Position numbers and translations under genes: made by a program. The notes under the pieces were generated by a model. It ran no database searches, was not told the DNA's origin, and worked only from the letters and a program-made list of their open reading frames with translations. Shown here piece after piece: positions 1 to 6,297 of a stretch of 6,315 nucleotides of DNA (position 1 is its first letter; every line of letters starts with the position of its first letter). Source of the stretch: an uncultured Spirochaetales bacterium (GTDB lineage Bacteria; Spirochaetota; Spirochaetia; Sphaerochaetales; Sphaerochaetaceae); the NCBI GenBank assembly GCA_934276695.1, contig CAKQTF010000060.1, positions 1 through 6,315 of the forward strand, given 5' to 3'.

Positions 1-70
1 TTTAACAGCGGTCTGTTTTCCCTGCCCAAGGATATTCTAACCCATTATGAGGAATAGGGAAAGAAGAGAC
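1..70. other. Region downstream of the minus-strand operon
   Basis: No supported gene or strong terminator. CCCATT (41-46) can pair imperfectly with AATAGGG (53-59), but no T-tract follows on either strand. The operon may continue past the window edge. Confidence 0.3.
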
Positions 71-556
71 TCAGAAGTTGATCACAAGCTCTTTTCTGTC
101 GGTTTCAAGCTTTTCGAATGCAACTCCAGCTGCTGTGAGCATATGCTTGCTTGCCTTTGTGGCTTCTGTCTCTGCATATTTGTCAGAAAGATATACTATC
201 TTCTTTATTCCTGCCTGGATTACGGCCTTTGCGCATTCATTGCATGGGAAGAGTGCGACATAAAGCGTAGCACCTCTGAGCATTGCGCTGTTATTGCAGT
301 TGAGTATTGCATTGAGCTCCGCGTGGCATACATATGGGTATTTTGTATTGATCCATTCTCCTTCCCTTTCCCATGGAAGCTCATCATCAGAGCATCCAGT
401 CGGGAATCCATTGTAGCCTACGCCGATTATCTTCTTATCCGATGATACTATGCATGCTCCGACCTGCGTGTTCGGATCCTTGCTCCTCATTGAAGAGAGG
501 ACTGCTACTCCCATGAAGTATTCATCCCATGAAATATGATCTTCCCTTTTACTCAT
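71..556 (-). CDS. Deoxycytidylate (dCMP) deaminase
   Basis: Zinc-dependent cytosolic enzyme that deaminates dCMP to dUMP, the substrate of thymidylate synthase. The 161-residue protein has the full cytidine/deoxycytidylate deaminase signature: CHAE at 77-80 (H78 zinc ligand, E80 proton shuttle) and PCNEC at 104-108 (C105 and C108 zinc ligands). The segment GYNGFPTGCSDDELPW (47-62) matches the region that in T4-type and animal dCMP deaminases binds the allosteric effector dCTP, so feedback control is plausible (inference). The start is set at the ATG at 556 because a GGAGG Shine-Dalgarno lies 6 nt upstream. An in-frame ATG at 577 would add seven residues (MHSWRKR) but lacks comparable support. 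It is the last gene of the four-gene operon and overlaps the hydrolase by 8 bp. Length is normal for the family and nothing is truncated. ComEB is the usual Bacillus name for such enzymes, but this one resembles the human/T4 type, so no symbol is assigned. Confidence 0.95.
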   Translation of the reverse strand: MSKREDHISWDEYFMGVAVLSSMRSKDPNTQVGACIVSSDKKIIGVGYNGFPTGCSDDELPWEREGEWINTKYPYVCHAELNAILNCNNSAMLRGATLYVALFPCNECAKAVIQAGIKKIVYLSDKYAETEATKASKHMLTAAGVAFEKLETDRKELVINF

Positions 557-1472
557 TCTTTTCCTCCAGGAATGCATGTATTCTTTCCATCAGCTGCTTC
601 TGGCATGAATTATATGACAGAAGAGCATGGTGTGTATGCACATATTCATCTCCCATCCTCTGTGATATGAAGAGCGAATCAGTATTAGTCTCTTTCCTGA
701 TTATCTCCTGGTTCCTGAATGGGACTGTCTTATCACCTTCATCATGAATTGAGATCATCGGTACGTTTATCCTGCCGAGATCCTTTCTTATGGCTTTCAG
801 ATTCCAGATGAGGGAGCATCCTGGTCCGGAGAAAAGCCCTTTGTATCCAGTCCATTCCTCGTCCCCGTCATTATGGCCGGGTATTGACGTGATAGCCTCT
901 GCGCCTATTGATGGGATGAAGAGCTTGATCAGCCTTATCAGATAGCCGGCGGGATTAGTCACCAGATGGTCTCTTATAAGCGAATTGTATGCAACTGGAG
1001 CAGAGATGACAGCAATAGCATCAGGCGCAAGTCCGTCTGCAGAGTGGATTTCTGCAAGCTTGAGTGTCATTGCTCCTCCCATGCTCACTCCTATCACGTC
1101 GAGTGTTCTGTACTCTTTGCGGAGATTTGTATAGTATTCATCAATGTAGCCAAACCATGATGAGAAGTTTGTTTTCTCGAATTCCTTTATGTCTGCGCCG
1201 AATGAAGGGATCAGAGGCGCAAACACATCATAGCCTTTGTCCTTCATATAGCCTGCAGCCCAGTTATACATATATGGGGTAGTAGGGAATCCATGGATGA
1301 ATAGAACAGCTTTGCAGCTACCGTTCCTGTATATTATTGAATGGCACTTATCAGAGAAGCACCTGCTTTCGTCCGGGATCAGCTTCCTTCTCTTCTCATG
1401 ATAGAACGGCATGAAGACAGACCAGACAGCAATCAGGATGATGATTATGAGCACTATGGATAGTATACGCAT
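549..1472 (-). CDS. Membrane-anchored alpha/beta hydrolase (esterase/lipase-like)
   Basis: Serine hydrolase of the alpha/beta-hydrolase fold, closest in look to carboxylesterase or monoacylglycerol lipase-like proteins; the substrate is unknown. In the 307-residue protein, residues 3-22 form one hydrophobic helix with no signal-peptidase site evident, so it is probably a membrane anchor, followed by a basic patch (HEKRRK, 25-30). HGFPTTP (60-66) is the oxyanion-hole loop, and GVSMGG (128-133) is the nucleophile elbow with Ser130. HDEGDKTVP (243-251) carries the acid, probably D247. The HTHH cluster (279-282) supplies the catalytic histidine, so the triad is complete. The ATG at 1472 is chosen because AGGAG (1484-1480) lies 7 nt upstream and only 1 nt separates it from the kinase stop; the in-frame ATG at 1505 would lie deep within the kinase gene. 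It sits between a sensor kinase and dCMP deaminase in one operon. Family call is strong; lipase versus other esterase is open. Confidence 0.88.
   Translation of the reverse strand: MRILSIVLIIIILIAVWSVFMPFYHEKRRKLIPDESRCFSDKCHSIIYRNGSCKAVLFIHGFPTTPYMYNWAAGYMKDKGYDVFAPLIPSFGADIKEFEKTNFSSWFGYIDEYYTNLRKEYRTLDVIGVSMGGAMTLKLAEIHSADGLAPDAIAVISAPVAYNSLIRDHLVTNPAGYLIRLIKLFIPSIGAEAITSIPGHNDGDEEWTGYKGLFSGPGCSLIWNLKAIRKDLGRINVPMISIHDEGDKTVPFRNQEIIRKETNTDSLFISQRMGDEYVHTHHALLSYNSCQKQLMERIHAFLEEKNE
557..567 (-). promoter_or_regulatory. Shine-Dalgarno of the dCMP deaminase gene
   Basis: On the minus strand GGAGG (567-563) is followed by six bases and then the ATG at 556. It lies inside the last codons of the hydrolase gene. 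It decides the start of the deaminase (556 rather than 577) and implies re-initiation by ribosomes finishing the hydrolase. Confidence 0.85.
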
Positions 1473-1484
1473 TTTATATCTCCT
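1473..1484 (-). promoter_or_regulatory. Shine-Dalgarno of the hydrolase gene
   Basis: AGGAG at 1484-1480 on the minus strand, 7 nt before the ATG at 1472, is embedded in the final kinase codons (Gln-Glu-Ile-stop). It supports the 1472 start and coupling of hydrolase translation to the kinase. Confidence 0.8.
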
Positions 1485-3162
1485 GGCTATTTGCATCGGC
1501 TTCATTTGCGGAAGGGAAGGTTATTGTGAATATTGATCCTTTTCCTACCTCAGAATCAACAGATACCTCGCCGCCGTTTGAGATGCAGGAATGCTTGACG
1601 ATTGCAAGCCCGAGTCCTGATCCACCGACTTCCTTGCTTCTTGATTTGTCTACCCGGAAGAACCTCTCGAATACCCTGTCCTGATATTCTTCAGGTATTC
1701 CTATTCCATTATCCTCTACTTTTATATATGCCTTGTCCTGGCTTGTAAGCGTCTCAATGCGGACAATGCTGCCTTTAGGAGAGTACTTTATCGCATTATC
1801 GACAAGATTGTAGATTGCTCCATAGAGCATTGAGCCATTGCAGTATATGAATGCAGCAGATCCCGAAAGTTCGACGGTTATGTCATTCTCCATTGCGAAC
1901 TGTGCTATATTCTCCTTTACAGTGGATGCGATCTCATACGCATTCACTATGCTCTTTGAGATCTCCTTATTCTCTTCTTCAAGCTGGCCAAGCTTCAGAA
2001 GGTCCTCGACAAGGCCTTTCATCCTCTGGCTCTCGTTGTATATCTGGGTTACGAACTTCGACTTGTCCTCATCCTTCACTATACCAGACTGAAGCAGCTC
2101 TGCGCTTCCGGCTATTATATGCAGCGGTGTCTTCAGCTCATGTGACACATTTGCCGTGAATTCCCTTCTTCTGTTCTCAGCATTCAGCTGGCTTGTGATA
2201 TCATAGATAAGCACAGATATCCCGGCTTTTATGCCATTTGATGTCAGAGCTGTCGTTTCGACCTTATAAGTCTTTCCCTTTGCAGATAAAAAGCATTTCC
2301 CGTTCTTGTTGACATCTGTCTCTGCGATTGTCTTCGCTATTTTATCTGGCAGTATTGACGCATAATGCTTACCTCTGACTTCTCCCTTCAGTGAAAGGAT
2401 CTTCTTTGCTGATCTGTTGATGAATGATAGCTCATTCTCTGCTCCGATCAGGAACATTCCCTCCTGAAGGGATTCGGATACAGCCTGGAATTCTGTCTGC
2501 CCCTGCTTCAGCTCTGCCTGCTGCGCTGCCAGATCCTGCTGCTGCTCCTTTATCTTAATGAGCAGCGGGGCAATCTCCTTGTATTCCTTGCTTGGGTCAG
2601 GCTCCTCAAGATTCAGGTTGTTCAGAGGCTCGACAATGTACAGGGAAAGAACCCTTGCAAGGATTGCAGCCAGGATAAGCGACAGCACTGATACAAGCAG
2701 GATCTGTATTCTCATCTCAAAGAGCGTATCTGCGAATGTGTTCATTGTTGTGGATGCTACTATGACAGTGCTGTCTGGAAGGCTGACTCCGGCAAGGATC
2801 AGATCCCCGAACATATATGATGTATGTATGCTTACAACATTCTGTTCCTCGATGACATCCCTCAGGAAGTTCTCAAGTGCCTTATGGTCTGTTACAAGAT
2901 ACCAGAAATCATCCGGAGACTCTGTCAGGATCTTGCCTGTTGGGGATATTATCGTAATCCTGTAGTTATTAGTCGAAAGCCTCTCAACGAATGTCTCTCC
3001 GCCTGTTATGTATCCATCTGCGACAACATCAACGACTTCCCTGAGAAGAAGCTCCTGCCTTCCTGATAGTATCTTTGATGTTGCGGATACAGTCAGGAGC
3101 ATTGATACTCCCATTATGAAGATCATCGCAACAAACAGCGATGCCAGAAGACGTTTTGTCAT
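1474..3162 (-). CDS. PhoR-type membrane sensor histidine kinase
   Basis: Sensor kinase that autophosphorylates on histidine and passes phosphate to the regulator encoded just upstream. The 562-residue protein has a transmembrane helix at about 5-26, an extracytoplasmic sensor region of about 120 residues (27-150, PAS/Cache-like in outline: YRITIISPTGKIL, later LAGVSLPDSTVIV), and a second helix at about 152-176. A short HAMP-like linker follows (VEPLNNLNLEEP), then a Gln-rich coiled coil (205-226) and a cytoplasmic PAS domain (about 225-326). The HisKA H-box is FTANVSHELKTPL (335-347) with phospho-acceptor H341. The ATPase domain shows the N-box NLVDNAIKY (452-460, N456), G1 DNGIGIP (484-490), F-box FERFFRVDKS (498-507) and G2 GGSGLGLA (513-520). 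All catalytic elements are intact. The start codon overlaps the regulator stop as ATGA, with a GGGGA sequence upstream. The layout matches clostridial PhoR-like kinases, but the signal is not predictable and need not be phosphate. Confidence 0.95.
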   Translation of the reverse strand: MTKRLLASLFVAMIFIMGVSMLLTVSATSKILSGRQELLLREVVDVVADGYITGGETFVERLSTNNYRITIISPTGKILTESPDDFWYLVTDHKALENFLRDVIEEQNVVSIHTSYMFGDLILAGVSLPDSTVIVASTTMNTFADTLFEMRIQILLVSVLSLILAAILARVLSLYIVEPLNNLNLEEPDPSKEYKEIAPLLIKIKEQQQDLAAQQAELKQGQTEFQAVSESLQEGMFLIGAENELSFINRSAKKILSLKGEVRGKHYASILPDKIAKTIAETDVNKNGKCFLSAKGKTYKVETTALTSNGIKAGISVLIYDITSQLNAENRRREFTANVSHELKTPLHIIAGSAELLQSGIVKDEDKSKFVTQIYNESQRMKGLVEDLLKLGQLEEENKEISKSIVNAYEIASTVKENIAQFAMENDITVELSGSAAFIYCNGSMLYGAIYNLVDNAIKYSPKGSIVRIETLTSQDKAYIKVEDNGIGIPEEYQDRVFERFFRVDKSRSKEVGGSGLGLAIVKHSCISNGGEVSVDSEVGKGSIFTITFPSANEADANSQEI

Positions 3163-3842
3163 TTACTGTCCCCGACGAGTCTGTAGCCTATGCCTCTCAC
3201 TGTCTGTATTGTTCCTGCGCCTTCCTTTCCGAGCTTTGTCCTGAGTGTCCCGATATGGACATCCACAGTCCTTGTCTCTTCAGCTCTGTCAACTCCCCAG
3301 ATCCTTCTGAGCAGGTCTTCTCTTGAGAAAAGCACGTTCATGTTCGATATCAGGAGAAGTAGGATCTCATACTCCTTTATTGTCAGCTTCACGACATTCC
3401 CATTCACGAATACAGTATGGGCTCTGTCATCAACTGATATGACTCCATTGGATAGTATCTGCTTCTTTTCCTCTTTAGGAGAGCATCTTCTGAGCACAGC
3501 TTTCACTCTTGAGACCATCTCCATCATCCCGAAAGGCTTTGATAGGTAATCATCAGCTCCGGTGTCGAGTCCGATGACTTTGTCATATTCGCTGTCTCTT
3601 GCAGTTGCTATTATTATCGGGATCGTGCATGTGCCGTCGTTGTTCTTAAGCTTGTTGAGTATTGATATCCCATCCTCTCCTGGCAGGTTGAGATCGAGAA
3701 GGATCAGCTCTGGGATCTGCTTCTCTATCGCAGGCCATAGCTCGTCTCCGTCTTTTATCCCTTTTACATCGAATCCTGATGCTGTGAGCGTGTATATCAT
3801 CATTCCCTGTATTGATTCGTCGTCTTCCACGCAGTAAATCAT
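3159..3842 (-). CDS. OmpR/PhoB-family response regulator
   Basis: DNA-binding transcription factor activated by phosphorylation, presumably by the adjacent kinase. In 227 residues it has a receiver domain (1-118) with the acidic pair D7/D8, phospho-acceptor D50 in LILLDLNLPG, conserved T80 in IIIATAR and K102 in LSKPFG. A linker leads to a winged-helix output domain (about 128-225). Its recognition helix region is TRTVDVHIGTLRTKLG (190-205), and the C-terminal wing is TVRGIGYRL (214-222). These are the diagnostic features of OmpR/PhoB regulators, which bind tandem direct repeats as dimers. The ATG at 3842 is supported by GAGGGA (3853-3848) 5 nt upstream; the protein starts straight at the first beta strand. 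It is the first gene of the minus-strand operon. Its likely targets are its own promoter and the divergent transporter promoter in the shared spacer (inference). Confidence 0.95.
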   Translation of the reverse strand: MIYCVEDDESIQGMMIYTLTASGFDVKGIKDGDELWPAIEKQIPELILLDLNLPGEDGISILNKLKNNDGTCTIPIIIATARDSEYDKVIGLDTGADDYLSKPFGMMEMVSRVKAVLRRCSPKEEKKQILSNGVISVDDRAHTVFVNGNVVKLTIKEYEILLLLISNMNVLFSREDLLRRIWGVDRAEETRTVDVHIGTLRTKLGKEGAGTIQTVRGIGYRLVGDSK

Positions 3843-3862
3843 AATAGTCCCTCGTTACCTAT

Positions 3863-3912
3863 GATTATAGTGGATATTATCCTGTGATTCTATAAGAATT
3901 ATCTGATTATAG
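3863..3912. repeat. Direct repeat GATTATAG, two copies 42 bp apart
   Basis: GATTATAG occurs at 3863-3870 and 3905-3912 in the same orientation, 42 bp start to start, about four helical turns. Each copy contains, on the minus strand, one of the two TATAAT hexamers. Between them lie the palindrome GGATATTATCC (3872-3882) and the inverted repeat ATTCT-ATA-AGAAT (3887-3899). This could be an operator region for the adjacent OmpR-type regulator, or a by-product of duplicated -10 elements. The repeats are seen directly; the function is inferred. Confidence 0.4.
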
Positions 3913-3914
3913 CA
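3906..3914 (-). promoter_or_regulatory. Candidate extended -10 promoter of the two-component operon
   Basis: On the minus strand TGCTATAAT fits the TGnTATAAT extended -10 motif exactly, and such promoters can work without a good -35; none is seen at 16-18 bp. Predicted initiation near 3899 gives a leader of about 57 nt before the regulator ATG. A second TATAAT (3869-3864) is closer, but lacks TGn and would start transcription almost on the Shine-Dalgarno. Confidence 0.55.
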
Positions 3915-3923
3915 TATGCATAT
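3914..3923. repeat. Palindrome ATATGCATAT in the divergent spacer
   Basis: Perfect 10-bp palindrome beginning at the outer edge of the minus-strand extended -10. It may be a protein-binding site, but AT-rich short palindromes are common by chance, so this is a weak call. Confidence 0.25.
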
Positions 3924-3983
3924 ATGGGTTTATGGCATTCGTCAGGGATTCCCCAGGCCTCTGTCATATGAGGATTGATTGGA

Positions 3984-3992
3984 TGTTATGAT
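3984..3992 (+). promoter_or_regulatory. Candidate extended -10 promoter of the ABC transporter operon
   Basis: TGTTATGAT fits TGnTATAAT with one mismatch. No convincing -35 is seen at 16-18 bp. Initiation would be near 3999, giving a leader of about 57 nt to the ATG at 4056, with the stem-loop at its 5' end. Another plus-strand hexamer, TATAAG (3891-3896), is a less favoured alternative. Confidence 0.4.
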
Positions 3993-4000
3993 CCACATGG

Positions 4001-4019
4001 GGATTTTTTCTGAAAATCC
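4001..4019 (+). other. Stem-loop in the 5' leader of the ABC transporter operon
   Basis: GGATTTT (4001-4007) pairs perfectly with AAAATCC (4013-4019) across a TTCTG loop; a G-U pair extends the stem by one. It lies 36 nt upstream of the ATG at 4056 and 18 nt upstream of the TTG at 4038. There is no strong T-tract after it, so it is not a normal terminator. It could protect the mRNA 5' end or affect start-site access. Confidence 0.4.
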
Positions 4020-4055
4020 TTTCTCAATCAGCTCTGTTTGTGCAATAGTGTTAGT

Positions 4056-5366
4056 ATGATACTCAGTCTCAGCGGATTGCTGTTTAATATACTCATATTC
4101 ATACTCTTCACAGCAGGGCTGTTTAAGCTGTTTCCTAAATGCAATGTCCAGAGAAAATATGCATTTATACCTATATATCGTCTTTATAAGCTAGCAGAAG
4201 CAATCGGCGATAAGGAAGATGGTAAGGCATGGATGTTCATTGAGGGGATGATCCATGTATGGCATATCATATATCTTATGACATCAGGCCATCCTGCGCT
4301 CCATGTCTTCAATAGCTTTTCCTCGATTGTCGTCATTTCTGCAAATGCTGCGGCATTCGTCTACAGCGTCAGGATATATCTATGCCTGATCCGGGTATTC
4401 AGGCGCAGTGTATGGTGGGTTGCGCTGTTCATTGTCTTCAGAAGCCTTGCTGTCTTTATCTGGGGCTTTGGGCGCTCATTCCAGCCAGAGCTTGAGGAGA
4501 AGCAGCATGCGGCCAGGATTTCCGGGCATGAAGCTGAGGGAAGCTATTCTGGTCTGACTGTGAATATATCTGAGCGGACAGTAGGGCCGAGGTACAACAG
4601 CAGGACGCTTCTGAAGGATATACATCTTTCAATCAGACCCGGGCGTATGGTTATGCTTCTCGGCGGATCCGGTGCAGGCAAGACTACTTTTCTGAATGCC
4701 ATTACGGGATATGAGCCTGCTGATGCTTCAATAGTGCTGAACGGACGTGATGTATACAGGGAGTTTGATAAGCTTAAATATGATATAGCGTTTGTTCCTC
4801 AGCAGGATACAATGCGTAGCCATGATACTGTCTACTGGACAGTTGCGGATTCTGCATCTCTCCGCGTTCCTGTTTCTGTCAGTAAGAATGAATTGCATGA
4901 CAGGATATCTGGTCTCATTGCCTCTTCTGGCCTGGATTCTGTAAAAAATAATCTTGTTGCAAAGCAGTCCGGAGGACAGAGAAAGAGGATATCGATTGCC
5001 ATGGAGTTTGTATCTGATCCATATCTGTTCATACTTGATGAGCCTGATTCAGGGCTGGATGGGGTCCTTGCCCGGGAGATGATGGAGAACCTTAGGGAGA
5101 TATCGCGTAAGGGCAGGATAGTGATTGTAATAACCCATTCGCCTGACCGTGTCTCAGAGTTCTTCGATGATGTGATAATACTTGCAAAGGATGCTGATAT
5201 GGTAGGCCGACTGGTTTATTATGGCGGAATAGGAAAAGCAAAGGAATTCTTCTCGGCAGACAGCTTTGAGGAAGTGATAAGAAAGATAAACAGGAAAGAG
5301 GAAGGCGGGGAAGGCCTTGCTGATGAGCTTATAGAGAAGTTTGAGAAGGAGAGGGGAAATGCCTGA
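4056..5366 (+). CDS. ABCG-like ABC transporter ATPase with N-terminal membrane domain
   Basis: ATP-hydrolysing subunit of a probable exporter; the substrate is unknown. Residues 1-140 (436-residue form) form a membrane domain of about four helices (2-25, 62-79, 86-114, 118-139). It carries LFPK (25-28), FIPIYRLY (37-44) and a closing WGFG (136-139), a pattern I recall from DUF5684-like small membrane proteins. Residues 165-400 are a complete ABC ATPase: Walker A GGSGAGKT (203-210), Q-loop PQQD (248-251), signature SGGQRKR (305-311), Walker B LFILDEP (324-330), D-loop SGLD (332-335) and H-loop H361. The wording around Walker A (GKTTFLNAITGYEP), the signature and the later GRLVYYGG is typical of ABCG/White-type half-transporters. 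An acidic, Lys/Glu-rich tail follows. The start is uncertain: ATG 4056 is preferred, TTG 4038 would add six residues, and neither has a Shine-Dalgarno. It overlaps the permease gene by 8 bp. Confidence 0.9.
   Translation: MILSLSGLLFNILIFILFTAGLFKLFPKCNVQRKYAFIPIYRLYKLAEAIGDKEDGKAWMFIEGMIHVWHIIYLMTSGHPALHVFNSFSSIVVISANAAAFVYSVRIYLCLIRVFRRSVWWVALFIVFRSLAVFIWGFGRSFQPELEEKQHAARISGHEAEGSYSGLTVNISERTVGPRYNSRTLLKDIHLSIRPGRMVMLLGGSGAGKTTFLNAITGYEPADASIVLNGRDVYREFDKLKYDIAFVPQQDTMRSHDTVYWTVADSASLRVPVSVSKNELHDRISGLIASSGLDSVKNNLVAKQSGGQRKRISIAMEFVSDPYLFILDEPDSGLDGVLAREMMENLREISRKGRIVIVITHSPDRVSEFFDDVIILAKDADMVGRLVYYGGIGKAKEFFSADSFEEVIRKINRKEEGGEGLADELIEKFEKERGNA
5347..5358 (+). promoter_or_regulatory. 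Shine-Dalgarno of the permease gene
   Basis: AGGAG (5347-5351) runs into GAGGGG (5351-5356), just before the ATG at 5359. This purine-rich site within the last ATPase codons selects 5359 over the in-frame TTG at 5341 and indicates translational coupling of the two subunits. Confidence 0.8.
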
Positions 5367-6297
5367 GGTCCATTATAGGGGAAGAGTGCGTCAGATTCCT
5401 GTCTATATAAGGAAGTTCTTCCGTATTTTCATCTATATGGATGACTGGAAGGTGCTGCCTATGTCTGCTCTTATTGCATGGCTTGTCTCTTTTGCAATCG
5501 GAGGGTCCATGTTTGCTAATATGGAAGGCACGCTGAAGGGATCCCTTGCGCTTACGTGCGTATGCATATGGAACGGATTCTTCAATTCAATACAGGCTGT
5601 ATGCCGGGAACGGGGCGTGCTTAAGAGGGAGCATAGGGCAGGTCTTCATATGAGCTCATATATAGCAGCCCATATGGTATACCAGGCTGCAATCTGCCTT
5701 GCACAGGCAATGGTAACTGTTGCTGTATGCAGGATATCGGGCCTGTCATTCCCATCTTCCAGTGTGTTTACGGGATTCTTCATGCTGGATATCGCCATTG
5801 TCTTCTTTCTTATAACATATTCAGCAGATATGATGGCTCTCTTTGTCTCGTCAATGGCTCATAGCACTACGCAGGCAATGACGCTTATGCCGTTTATCCT
5901 GATATTTGAACTGCTTTTCTCTGGCGGGGTATTCGCTCTTGATGGGTTCTCTGACTGGCTTTCATACATTACTATTGCCAGATGGGGAATGTGTGCTATT
6001 GCTGCGGTCTCTGGCTATAACTCTCTTCCGATGGTAACTGCCTGGAACCAGATGAAGAATATGCAGGAGTATGAATACAGCGGTATGTATCCTATAAGGT
6101 CCTTTGTTGAGAATATCGAGATGAATGGATCCGTTGATGATTTCTGCTATCAGACTGCGTCCTATAACCTCAGGCCAGAATATGCTTCGACAGCTGAGAA
6201 TATCTCAACATGCCTCTCAGCTCTGATCATCTTCTCTCTTGTGTTCGCATTCCTTGCTGTAGTGGTCCTTGAAAAGATTGATAAGGATCGCAGATAA
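5359..6297 (+). CDS. ABCG-like ABC-2 type permease
   Basis: Membrane subunit that should pair with the ATPase encoded immediately upstream. The 312-residue protein has an amphipathic N-terminal segment (RKFFRIFIYMDDW, 18-30), then about six membrane helices (33-53, 60-82, 104-127, 137-163, 173-193, 284-304). The segment after helix 2, VCRERGVLKREHRAGL (81-96), matches the intracellular loop of ABC2_membrane permeases of the ABCG class, where it contacts the ATPase. The long loop between helices 5 and 6 (about 194-283), with one cysteine (C263), resembles the large external loop of ABCG proteins. Size equals the transmembrane half of an ABCG half-transporter, so the operon looks like a White/ABCG transporter split into separate genes. 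The functional complex is probably two ATPases plus two permeases (inference). The gene is complete and ends 18 bp before the window edge; no terminator is visible. Confidence 0.88.
   Translation: MPEVHYRGRVRQIPVYIRKFFRIFIYMDDWKVLPMSALIAWLVSFAIGGSMFANMEGTLKGSLALTCVCIWNGFFNSIQAVCRERGVLKREHRAGLHMSSYIAAHMVYQAAICLAQAMVTVAVCRISGLSFPSSSVFTGFFMLDIAIVFFLITYSADMMALFVSSMAHSTTQAMTLMPFILIFELLFSGGVFALDGFSDWLSYITIARWGMCAIAAVSGYNSLPMVTAWNQMKNMQEYEYSGMYPIRSFVENIEMNGSVDDFCYQTASYNLRPEYASTAENISTCLSALIIFSLVFAFLAVVVLEKIDKDRR

Noticed and set aside
47..445. 132-codon plus-strand open frame antisense to the dCMP deaminase gene
   Set aside because: It is fully antisense to a gene with clear catalytic motifs, its translation is Cys-rich without domain features, and it has no separate support.
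1471..1505. Longer hydrolase start at 1505 adding 11 residues
   Set aside because: It lies deep inside the kinase coding region, whereas 1472 has AGGAG at good spacing and starts directly at the anchor helix.
1851..2159. Plus-strand open frame of 102 codons within the kinase gene
   Set aside because: It lies opposite the conserved HisKA and linker coding region, and its composition is that of a shadow frame.
3190..3837. Plus-strand open frames opposite the response regulator (3190-3549 and 3562-3837)
   Set aside because: They are Ser/Pro/Ile-rich complements of a well-supported gene, with no recognisable motifs.
3950..4003. TCCCC and GGGGA inverted repeat with a 44-nt gap
   Set aside because: Only 5 bp over a long loop, expected by chance.
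3990..4009. GATCC-loop-GGATT followed by six T, resembling a terminator or attenuator
   Set aside because: The stem is only 4-5 pairs with a G-U, and with the favoured promoter at 3984-3992 its left arm would not be transcribed. The 4001-4019 stem is stronger.
5341..5358. TTG start for the permease at 5341
   Set aside because: The six extra codons consist of the purine-rich Shine-Dalgarno region that serves the ATG at 5359.
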